The notes beneath the pieces are model-generated. The model was not told where the DNA came from. It saw only the letters and a program-made list of their open reading frames with translations, and did not search any database. Shown here piece after piece: positions 24,901 through 35,579 of a DNA stretch of 64,000 bases. How positions within the stretch are numbered: the stretch's first letter is position 1; every line of letters starts with the position of its first letter. The translations under genes were made by a program, and so were the position numbers. Origin of the DNA: Triops longicaudatus (taxonomy: Eukaryota > Arthropoda > Branchiopoda > Notostraca > Triopsidae). Where the stretch lies: positions 1 through 64,000 of the forward strand of contig JAGQDJ010000121.1 in the NCBI GenBank assembly GCA_022885665.1, read 5' to 3'.

Positions 24901-26133
24901 GTTCATAAGAACCGTTACAAAAAACAGTCGTCGTTTATTTGTGCAATGTATATATCTCCTCTTAATTCTTTTCTGACGTGGAAGTTACAATGAAAGGGCT
25001 GCACAAACCTAGCCACTGAGTGCGGTATCAACAGCACAGTACAAGGCTGTATCATCACCTTTCTCTTCAAATATTTCAGGGAAGTTTCCAAAGAGAATAA
25101 GAGCGCGGACCACCCGATTGCATGACTGCCAGAACCGTTTTTCCATCACAATTGGTTTCGATATTTTTTTTACTAAAGGTGACGCGCTATCATAAAGTTA
25201 GAGGGAAACAAATTTACAAGCAAACGACGTCGAGCTGTTATATTCGTAGCATGTTTTAAAGTTTACATTTCTTTTCGTTCTCGCCTTGGCGGTCACTCCG
25301 CAGCGTTGTTCGCTAACGGAGCACGCGTAAACGCTACACGGCCAATGCAAATGAGGAAGGAAGCGTTCATCTGTATATTTGAACAAAACAGCTGACACTT
25401 CCGTCAGCAAACATGATTGACATTACTATTTACACTCAAGTCGCTTTTTTCACTTGGCAGAGCCTCGTGCTATTGAATGGAAGCATTGTAGTATTTTGTA
25501 TAACTTGTTCTTATCTTGTTAGTATATCAGTTTAATTTCGGAGGACTTGTTAATACTGAACTTTAACATTCGCTTTAAAGCCATTAAGTCAAGGGATGTA
25601 TGCCCGCTTTAACTTCCAAGTATGCAATCGGAGATGTTTTTAGGGCGCCAGTTACTGGAAAAAGGGGCTGTCTTTGAAGCGCTCCTACAGTGGACAGTTT
25701 GGACAAAACGACATTACAGAAAGCCGGGACACTATCTACAATTTTCTGGTATAGCAGACTTATAACTAGCATTCTGAGCTGACTTGCCTGAATAAACGGT
25801 AAAATTCACTAACTTTTGTATTCTGCTCAAGAATGAGTACGCTAGAATGCTAGTGAGCGGAATGAATAATAACTGCATGTATGGGTACTTGTACGAGTAT
25901 GTTTGGGTTTGTAGGGAGTGAAAAGAGGCAAAGGGGAAAGAAACACATGTATGACACAAAGGGGCAACGAGTATGGCTCAAGCTTGATCCCCCAGGAAAA
26001 AAAAAGGTGATTGAGCGATTTTTTTTACAGATCAGTTGGAAAAGCATTTGTGCCATGCGGAGACTAAAAACTAGAGAAGCCTGATTTTCTGTCCTGGTCG
26101 AAAATGGCATGTCAATCTGAAGTAACCCCCGCA

Positions 26134-26165
<32 letters not shown>

Positions 26166-27150
26166 AAAAAGCTGTTATCTGTAAGCAAGGATGGATGGCA
26201 AGACCTTGTGTTGTGACTATTTGCACAACTTCAAACTAATAGAACCTTTAGTTGCCAACAAGTTCTCTCCAGAGTACGAAACACACCTGATCTTTCTCTT
26301 TCGAGATACTTCACTGAGCTGGTCGACATCGTTCTTAATGCGTTACCTGGGAAACAGGGAATTTACTTGTGTGTTTTTCGTATTTTTTTCTGCTCCTCCG
26401 CAAATAAACTTAAGTATTGCCATCGTCACTTTCTCCTTTTATCACAGAGTAGCAACTTTGTGCAGTATCGGTGTCAAACAAGGCGAGAAAATAGTTACCT
26501 GAGCAACCTAACTGTTTTAACTGAGATGTGTGAGTCTCTGTAGGAAACGATGAACCTTCAGGAAGTTGAAGTTTGTTTTCATTGCCAAGCTCACGGCTTT
26601 CTAGGTATAACCGATAAAAGAATTCAGTTTGTTAACGAAACTGCAACAGCTCAGAAAAAAAAACGAACCCCACCATAAGTGGAATACTTCCAAGAGAGAA
26701 ACCGAGGCGGTATCTTTCTTTGAAGTTAGTCCATAAAGTCAACGTGTCTGACGATCGAGTTTTGTCTGCGCATAGTGGTGAATAAGCCCTAGAGATCTCA
26801 CCTCTGAACGTACAAAGATTCAAATTTCTCTGAAGGAATTGAATCTGTACACCAACTTTAGCCGAGTGCCAAAAGCAGACGGCGGCCTTAAGAAGCTGAG
26901 CATGAAAAGACGGAAACTTGAAATGTCACTTTGAAAAGCTTACCTTAACAAATTCAGAAACTACTAGACAAACTGTCAGTTTCACTGGTAAATGTTAACG
27001 CTATCTCTGAGATGTTAAAATCCTCAAAAAATAACAAGCTTTTCGAGTGCACATTGCTTCTTTGTTTATATTTGTCTCGATATTCAGCTAACGCAAGGAT
27101 TCAAAGTATGTTTTAGTACATATTTACTGTCTCTATGATTAACTAAAGGA

Positions 27151-29700
27151 AACGTGCTTGCTTTTCGTGCTTCTTGTCCTATTTGCCCTCGAGCTCTCAT
27201 ACAATACTTCACGCAGCAATAAACTCGGTGAACGGCGGAAACGTAGTCGAACTGCACTTCCCTGTTAATACGCTTATTGGCGCGGCATTGAGACTGTGCA
27301 GGATGGTTTGAAATTCATCTTCATAGGAATCCAGGTGGGCGCAGTTTCACTCATAAAGCCGTTAAGAATTTATCTAAGCTTTTCTGGGACATCTCCAGTG
27401 ATGCAAATGAGTTTACGAGGGTGACATTACCACGGAGTTCCTTGCTCTGCTGCACGCTACGAGGCAATCCTACCACTGGCACCGCTGTTTTCATATGGAT
27501 GAGATCGTAGCTGTTAGAAACTGGAAGTCAATTTTCATGCTTGAGTCGCAAAGGTCCTGTCTCGCCCGCACACGTTTTTCATGTAACTCTGCTGCTTTGC
27601 ATACCACAGGAATCTACAATTCAAGCTACGAACGTCTTCCTCTTTACTCTTATTGTTTCGCTTGGAATGATCTAGTTTGCTAAGAAACTATGGAGCAAGT
27701 AAGCTTCATTCCTAGAAACGTGTGGAAGTCCCTTTACGACTCAACGCCACCTGTTTCGCTGCCGCTTTACCTACCTTCCAGCTTGCATCGATCCCAGGGT
27801 CAAACCATTTTTGTTTTCAAGTTGAGAAAAAGTATTTATCCATGACGAACTCAGAATACTCTTAGAAGTTGCGTCAATTTAGAGGCCTTGGTAAGTTACC
27901 CTTTCCGCTCTAAAACTCGAGTAATTCCGAACGTGATCCAAGAAGTTTTTCCTCCTAAATTTGTGTTTGTAAAATTGCGAGGGCTCTTACCAGCAGCGTA
28001 TGTGCTTTGAAAATCTTCAGTTCATTTAGTGTAAGGAAGGACTTGTCATCGTCATGATACGCAAAAGCTGGTGACAATGTTCAGGCTTGCAATATGTTTT
28101 TAATTCTAATAGGTTTGTGGACGGCCGGCGTCGTTTCTGCAAGGTATCGCCGTCGTCGACGGACTTGCACAAAGTCGCTGAATTACGTCGAGTCCACGCT
28201 TGTGGGAATAGTAGATTTTCTATTTCAAATTTGTCTGTTCGGCCGTGGATTCGTAAAAGGAAACCCTTGGGATTTTTGAAGCGACAAAGAATTTTCACGA
28301 TGCATCTATAACAAAATACTCTGTGAGAACAGCTTTATTTTTATTTTCGCAGGGAAAGAAACTGTGCTTGTAGATGGAGGGGAAGAGAGGAAAAGCCATT
28401 CGCTTAAAAAGTTCCCACTCGAAAAAGTACACGCATCCCTTAGGGACTTCAATGTCAAAGGAAACTCCTACCCTACATCTAAATTTGTGGCTGGTTTGGA
28501 ATAGCTTGGCTTTGTACCTGTGCTTTCATCTTTAAAATTTTATACTGAAATCAGCTTTTTTTTCAAGTATAAAACTCATGAGCGTTATTTAGAAAAAATG
28601 AGGGTGGAAATGGAAGCAATTCCTATGAGACATGATGGCACAGCTATAGCTTTTCAGACGTAGATACGAAAGCGGAAAGAAAATTATACTCACGCCAAGG
28701 GTGTGATTGAAGCAATTCTCCTTGTTAGATGCTGCTAGATTGAGAGGTATTCACTACCACACATTTACATTGTAGATGTCCAATTTATGGTGTGCAGCAG
28801 TAATTACTCTCCCGGAGCTGGAAACTTTTACAACCACAACCAGGAAGGGCAAATGAAATACCGGGCTGTGCCCCGAGCGGCTGAAATGCAGTTTGCTGCA
28901 TGCTCCGTAGCAATAGCATTGATACTGAACTGGTGGAAGCTGAACCTTGTATGCCAAAGGCGCGTTAACTTCAACGCCTGTGCAGGACGACCGAGATGTG
29001 GAACAAGTTCTGATAGTCGCTATGTCTGGCGCCGGTACTGGTTGGACTGTGCTAGCAGTTCTGCCAATTTGGATTGTAATCCGACGATATTGGCGCTTCA
29101 TTCTACTTGAAATTTCCGTTGCAACTTTGCTACTTTGGTGGTATCTACGGGTATAAAGTTTATATGTACGTAAATGCCAAGCGAAAGCTTTCACCAGTGA
29201 CAACCGTTTGACTGCTGTTGTCTTCGGGCAAAAGGCGTAGCTGATACCTTGCGGGCAGTATGAGGGTGGAAGTAACTTATCATCGCTATCGAAGTGTACG
29301 GGAAGCATGATAATTTCTTAGCGGAACGCATAGCAACGTTAAGAACGAAAGCAAATCCCTCATGCACGAGTCATTGAGCAGACCTAGTTAGCAGTAAAGG
29401 AAACCTTTCATTTCTTCGACCTCCTCTTTTCGCTTTATTTTCGTGTGCAATGGGAAGTAAAATTTTGTGGCCCTTATGCCAATCAGAAAATAAGTCGATG
29501 TCGAATTGCTAGAAAGATCTTGTTTATATACAAATAGCCTATTGCGACGAAACGCGTAAAGCCTGCATCTATGTAACTCGTAAAAAAGCTTCCTTCAAGG
29601 CTTTGTACCCAACGAGAAAGGGATTTTAGTTATTGCCAGCTTGACTCCGCGCGGATTCCAAGAAAGGTGCAATATCAGTGACAACTTGTTGTCCAACTGA
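27151..29700. other. Gene-poor interval, somewhat GC-richer middle part
   Basis: This stretch looks less AT-rich than its flanks and contains the longest open frame of the desert. That is 184 codons from an ATG at 29308 on the minus strand, overlapped by 107-codon and 69-codon frames on the plus strand (28787-29110, 28947-29156). No domain is recognisable in any of them. At 28094 an ATG starts MFLILIGLWTAGVVSA, which has the shape of a secretory signal peptide, directly followed by a possible donor (AAG|gtatcg); I could not find a partner exon. I do not call a gene here. Confidence 0.4.
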
Positions 29701-32012
29701 AGTTTGTTTTCGACCTTTTCATTTATATAACAGACCAAAAAAACTAAGTATTTGCGCTCTCCTGGCAATTTTAGTTATCCCAACTTGCACCGGAAACCGT
29801 CTACAAGCTTGGAAATCTCTATCGACTAAAGTCTAATTCACGTAAGCTGGCTTTTCACGAGTTTAGCGTGCTGGCATCTGCGGCAGAACTTTACAGACTG
29901 AAACGGAACCGTCCGTTTGATTCTTATACTACTGTTGCGAGCAAAAGCGTTCGGAATTAACTGCAAGGAAACGTCGGTTTTCCGGAGATGAGAAAGTTGG
30001 CTTGAATTCTCTTCTCCAGCTCGTTCGTAGGCCACTGAACGACATTTTTAGGCTTACGTTGAACCCACGTTATATTTTGCTCCCTTTTCTCAGAATGTAT
30101 AGGCCTATATCATGTTGTTTTTTGTAGAAGGCAGTATTAGTATAAGTGTTAGTACTTGTACACGTGAAAAGAATTAAACAAGTTAACTCTCTGTCGTTGT
30201 TGTTTTACCGAGTTAGTGTTATGAACTCCTCTGATTTTGACTTTAGTAGTGAAGTAAAGTACGTACATTTTGAAACTCAAGTGTTTCGAGTTAACTCTAA
30301 TGTTGCTGTGATTCTGTTGGCAACAACTACTTTCTGACTTGAAGCTTCATGAAACTAAGCACTCAAATATCAAATAACTCAAACTAATATCAAATAAACC
30401 CAATTATATAACATTTCAATGGTTGTCTCAAAAAGAGCATTTTGCAATCGGAAATACCCTCGAGTATTAAACAAAATTAATACTTCGGTAAGTACGAGTG
30501 TGTTCTCAGGCAGGGCCACACACACCTGTATAAGAAACGTGCTTGGGATGTGGATAAGCTCATACGAATTGGTTATTTTTCAGACATGAAACTGATGAAA
30601 AATGGAAGGTTAAACGATATGTTAGGTGGAAGACAGACGATGAACATTCGATGCGATGCGTGCGATGCTCCACGGTGAACGTGAGTTACGTACACTATAG
30701 GCTACTAAATCATCGTTATCCTGTCCTCTCGACGGTATCGCCAGGAATTCAAATGTGGAGTAGAATGTGTCAAGCTCTAAAAGTCAACGTATATTTTCAT
30801 ACGACGGACAAGTCAATCATTAAGCGTCAATAGGCTATGTCTACGATGTTTTTTTTATTTTTTAAATTAATCGTTTAATGTCAAGCATTTCATATGTATT
30901 TATCATGGTAGAAAAGCTATAAAGATAGCTAATACTATCACCAAAACAAAGAAAACTTATAACAGTATATTTGTGGCTTAATTAAGTGTGACACATTCGT
31001 AAGTTTTGAAATATACTATTGAAAAAGTGACACAATGCGAGAGAAATTTATGCCGTGGTACTAATTTACTGAATTGTCGTTCAATGGGTGAGTATGTACA
31101 TTGGAGATACTGTGTAAGAAATTGATGGGTAGTGCTTACATCATCTAGTAAATAATTTTTACTGTTAAAATCAAAAGCCTTTTAATTTGAGCCTTTAAAA
31201 ATATTTTTTTTGTTCATGCTTAGTGCCGTTAGTTTGTGTCACGATTTCCCATCTGCTGTCCATTTTGTCACAATTAAGGATATGAGTGACCAATGTGAGC
31301 AATCATCCAAAACGGAGCGCATATTGGGCATTTTGGAACGATCGCTATGTCGAGTGAGTAGCGTGCTATCAAACCAGTGCAAATCAACCTAAACGGGGGC
31401 TGTCACAGCCGGCTTATTCAAATCTTTTGAGTGCCAAAGTTTCTATCGGGGTTTTGCAGGATATCCTCCTGAGCATCATTTGCAAACAGGAATTCGATTA
31501 TGTGCAGCGTAATCCATAATCAAGTGTCTGAAGCATATTGCGTTTGGTGGCTGATATCCAAGAAGGGGATTTTATTAATGATTTATCCAACACAGACTAC
31601 TAGTGCTAAAAAATCTTTCGAAGAATTTACAAGTGTATGCTATTGTTAATCAAGCAATAATCATCCATCATCTCAAGACATCATGACTTCAGCAGAAAAC
31701 TAAAGATTATGGAGATTATGCGACATCCCCTGGATGACGATCTGTTATAAAGTTGTACGGTAACACGTACTTTTTCACTATGTATTGGAACCAACGACAT
31801 GCAATAATCTGAGAGCTATAATGGTTACTTCGTAGCATAACGGAAGCACATACTCCGTAATTCCAAGGCACTGTGAATTTAAAACAATATTGATTCGTTG
31901 TTTGTAATTCTATAGGAAACCCAAAGTTATTATTTTTAGTATTTTATAAAAGCCAAAGAAGCACACATAGCTTCAAGAAAGGTTAACAGGGGCTTATTAA
32001 CGGAATCGTGTG

Positions 32013-32154
32013 CAGGGGCGCAGCCAGGAATTTTTTCCGGGGGAGGCCCGTGTGTGTTTTTCGGGGGAGACAACTTTTCTTGATGCTGCCACTGAGCTTA
32101 CTTGCACACAAGGGGGGGGGGGGGGTCCCGGGCCCCCCCTTCGCTGCGCCCCTG
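32013..32154. mobile_element. hAT-like MITE with perfect 8-bp target duplication
   Basis: Inverted ends CAGGGGCGCAGC / GCTGCGCCCCTG bound a 142-bp element with an internal run of G and then C. The flanking octamers at 32005-32012 and 32155-32162 are both ATCGTGTG. Terminal CAGGG and an 8-bp duplication are hallmarks of the hAT superfamily. No transposase is encoded, so movement would have depended on an enzyme supplied elsewhere. Confidence 0.85.
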
Positions 32155-32633
32155 ATCGTGTGAACTGTCTTAAACAACCCACGCAAATGAATTACCTAAA
32201 GTTAATACAGAAATACTAAGCTTCACGAAATATAGCTTAATTTTTACCTGAAATCTGCCTAAAACTAATAAAGATATGTAAATATTGAGGAATATGCGAA
32301 GACAAAGACCAGCAAGGCTAATGCGAGTAAGCAATAAACACATTGTGAAGAACAAAATTGGAATTTCAACATTGTTACCCTTGTTTCAGTTTTGCGTCTC
32401 TTTTTCTGTTCATAAACTTAGAATGTACTCTTTAAAAGCTTACACTAGTAAAAGTAGGAAGAGACGATTAGCGTAGAATCATTTCTTTATTGTGTGCCTG
32501 AGCAGTAAGTCTTAGAAAGTGTTTAGTTTCCCAAGCTGCTCCGCTAACGAGCGCCATTTGTAACACAGTAACCGCCCGCGTCATTCCCCGCACGGAGTTT
32601 ATGTAGACGTGATGTTGATCACAGGATAGCAAG

Positions 32634-32774
32634 CAGGCCCGTAGCCAGGATTTCGGTTCGGGGAGTGGAGTGCGCTCAATATGCAATTGTATTGGTTATA
32701 TTGGTTTCACCTACGTTCACCATATAAGAAAATTTGGGGGTTAACCCCTTAACACCCCCTTGGCTACGGGCCTG
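32634..32774 (+). mobile_element. MITE of the GTAGCCAGG family, copy 4
   Basis: Perfect 14-bp inverted ends CAGGCCCGTAGCCA / TGGCTACGGGCCTG enclose 141 bp. The interior has the family's TTTCGGTTC, CAATATGCAATTGTATTGG and CCTACGTTCACCAT blocks. Flanking octamers do not match convincingly, probably because another copy lies 4 bp away. Confidence 0.8.
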
Positions 32775-32778
32775 CTAT

Positions 32779-32920
32779 CAGGTCCGTAGCCAGAACGGTT
32801 AGGAGGTAAACTCCCCTTTCCGATTTTCTTGTAATGGTGAATATAGGCGAAAATCAAATGTCCGATAAAATTGCGCATGCCCCCCCCGCCCCTGGAACCG
32901 AAATCCTGGCTACGCCCCCG
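32779..32920 (-). mobile_element. MITE of the GTAGCCAGG family, copy 5
   Basis: Inverted relative to copy 4 and 4 bp from it. Ends are CAGGTCCGTAGCCAG and CTGGCTACGCCCCCG. On the minus strand it reads GTAGCCAGGATTTCGGTTC, a G-run, then blocks matching copy 4. Non-coding. Confidence 0.75.
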
Positions 32921-33182
32921 CAATAAAAAATTGCCGTGTCTTCATTTACAACGCAATAAACACCGTTAATATCTGCCGTTAATAGAAAGCAATTTTGCAA
33001 AATAATAATAAATAATAAACTACACGAGACTCTTTGAGGGCACAGTCTATTGTTGTCATTAGGAGGCATAAACCACTCACGAGGCTGTGACCCTTGAGCT
33101 AAGCGTTGAGATGACAGTCGCACTCCGAATGGGAAAAAAGTAGGATAAGCTCTGATTTTAATGATCACAGATTATAGTTTTA

Positions 33183-33213
33183 ACGGGATCGAACCAATCG
33201 CTTACCGTCTTGG
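33183..33213 (-). repeat. Fragment of the tRNA-like repeat
   Basis: The minus strand reads AAGCGATTGGTTCGATCCCG, matching the T-arm-like block of the foldback element, with an intact B-box consensus. Flanks do not match, so it is a fragment or an independent tRNA relic. Confidence 0.4.
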
Positions 33214-34899
33214 AAAATGTAAATAATAATAAGTAAAATCATGGCGGTGCCAAGCCATTTTCCGGCATTACAGCAACGGTGATGAAAGTGCCCTGCATTG
33301 GAAGTGCTTAGATTGCAAAACTTGCTTGTAATTACTCACGCGTGTGTACACATGGTGGCCACCCTTGCATACTCACCATAAGTACACTAAAATGTCATTC
33401 CTAGAAGGATTTCATCCCTCGCTATCGCGTGGCTCACTCATGTTTCTCAATCACCATGATGAGATATGGGATTCTGTGCTAGTATGTCGTATTAGTGATA
33501 TTAGTGAAAAAGTGTTATGTTGCTTTGTGTGTGTGTGTCTGTGTTTTTCATTATTTATCTTCACCAGCATATTGCGTAGCCTATTGCTGGTCTATAATGT
33601 TTGCAAACACATTTACAATTCAACTGAGTAGGCTGTAAAGTATGCGGGTTCCTTTTTGTTGTTCTACATTGACAAAAAAATATGGAATAAATGTTAAACA
33701 TTGCCTGAAACTAAAATTTAGCCAAAATATACCTAAGATTTAATTATTACCCACAAAATCCAGTAGATAAAATAAAGGTACCAGCGAGGAAATTATTTAA
33801 GTGGAATGAAATTATTAACTGCCAGACATATATTACAGTTTTGACCCCGAAAGCGTCAAGCGTACAATTCAGTGAAAACTTGGGAACGTAAAATTAACCG
33901 ATAAGTTAGACAGGATAAAAATGTTGTATGATAAAATTATATTAATAACGGTCGACTTTCTCTCATCAATAAGAGGTGTCGCTATTTGGTTTTATTGAAA
34001 GGATATCATATTTCATTCGATAGCAAATGGCAATAGCAGTAACCCACATTATAAAATGAAAATAAAAACTTCTGTTTTTTCAAGCATGTAGGCCTATAAG
34101 CTACAAAAACATCACAGATACGTAATACGAAGCACGTAACTTAACTTTCTCGAAAATTATGACTAAGGAAAGAATTTTTGAAAAACCCATTGAAAGCCAT
34201 GATTTCAGTTAACACTAAGTGAAACTAGAATCTATCTCTTTCCGTTAACCTTGTCAATATTTCACGGTGAAAATCCACGGTTTGTGTTGCCGCTACTGCT
34301 AGCAAAAGAACGAAAATCTGAGCAAGTACCTTGAAAACTTGATTAAATTAATTTTATACCCTTCGGCGAAACTTTGTAATTCTTTTTTCTTTGTTTTCCT
34401 TCACTTGTCTGCCCCAGAGGAGTGCAGAGGAGTCTTACAACCTTTAAAGACCGAAAGACGTGAACTTTCCGTTATGCTTTTGTCTTTCCATCCACTTTTC
34501 TCGAAATCCATAACGGTTTTGTTTAAGCTTTTGGTTTTCTGGTATCTTTGTGAATGCTTAGTAGTAGTTGTAGTAGCAGTGTTTAAAGCTTAATGGTCGT
34601 TAAGGGACAAAAGGAAATGGAAAGGCAGAAGACGGACTAAGGAAGAGGTAGCGCGTAACCATGCGTTCAGTAACGATACACGTTTACACTGTTGTTGTCA
34701 AAAAAAAAACTAACGCGTTATATATTGCCTTTAGTATTATAGGGCCCATTAAGGCCTGAAGGTTTTCTCCTACCTGAGGTACGGAGTGAAGCCTTAGGAG
34801 CCCGAACGAGATACTCACCCCCGTGCCTAGGAGTACCCGAAATGTTAGCTTTATATTAGTAAGCATAGGCGACTACAACGTGTCAAAAAAACTGCATAT

Positions 34900-34945
34900 G
34901 GAAAATTCCGCCCCCCTCCCCCCCGCGAACAAAAATCCTGGGGAT
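34900..34945 (-). repeat. Terminal fragment of a GTAGCCAGG-family MITE
   Basis: C-rich run followed by CGAACAAAAATCCTGGG, which on the minus strand is CCCAGGATTTTTGTTCG plus the family's G-run. The rest of the element is not recognisable. Confidence 0.4.
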
Positions 34946-35402
34946 ACTGTATACGGCTCGAGGAGGCTTTCCGAGCCTAATAACATGGGCTTATGGCGAA
35001 ACGTCTTAATTTTTATTTCTAGAAGTAACAAGCATTTCGACGAGAAACTTTGCACACGCTTGGTGAATCGCCGTAAAGGTTACGATAAATAATTTTTGAA
35101 TATTTATGATTTTGTATCATTTGATAGCCAAGACACCAAGTCATGTAATGCGTATAGTTTGGGGCTGGAGTTTTATCTTAAGTTAAATGAAATAAAGAGC
35201 AGAAAAATATCCACACTGTCCGGTCTCTCTACTACGAACACAGAGTTTCTCCAGTTAACAAAGTGCGTCGATTGTGGCTACAGCCATGGGAGGCAAATTC
35301 AGTGGTGTGTAGATTCGTGGAAATTCAATTCCACTTAATGCTAATCATTTAAGGTCCACCGAAAGTTTCATTGCTGTTACTAAAAGAGCGGCAACATCAA
35401 AT

Positions 35403-35579
35403 CAGTGGCGTCGTGCCATAAGGGGCCCGGTGTGCCCAGGCACCCCCAAAATTTTTGCCATCCTGAGAAAAAAGGTATCACCCTTTTTCAAAATTTGTAA
35501 ACCTGAAAAAAAGTACCACCTTTTTACAAGAAATGCAAAATCGGGCACCCCCAAATTTTTGAAGTGCACGACGCCACTG
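35403..35579. mobile_element. hAT-like MITE with perfect 8-bp target duplication, second family
   Basis: Perfect 14-bp inverted ends CAGTGGCGTCGTGC / GCACGACGCCACTG enclose 177 bp. The octamer CATCAAAT is present on both sides (35395-35402 and 35580-35587). The subterminal block CACCCCCAAA(A)TTTTTG appears twice, once near each end. No coding capacity. CAGTG ends with 8-bp duplications place it with hAT elements; the intact duplication suggests fairly recent insertion. Confidence 0.9.

Larger units (their letters stand above)
15049..27150. other. Gene-poor interval, left part
   Basis: About 12 kb with no exon I can support. Open frames are short, mostly begin with non-ATG codons and lack recognisable domains. 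Contents are two MITE copies (16.04 and 18.78 kb), a fragment of the tRNA-like repeat (18.60 kb), a short hairpin (18.97 kb) and small direct repeats such as GGTGCACACAATT twice at 15.93-15.97 kb and CAATTCTTCTACAATT twice at 18.49-18.54 kb. It could hold regulatory DNA or 5' untranslated exons of SPR. Confidence 0.5.

Noticed and set aside
24675..24993. Coding exon suggested by overlapping frames of 67-104 codons on both strands
   Set aside because: No domain, no consistent splice sites and no polyadenylation context; left as intergenic.
8507..35579. CRISPR array, prokaryotic defence system or viral insertion among the repeats
   Set aside because: Repeats are dispersed, bounded by inverted ends or host duplications, and embedded in spliced nuclear genes; no array spacing, prokaryotic gene or viral protein was seen.
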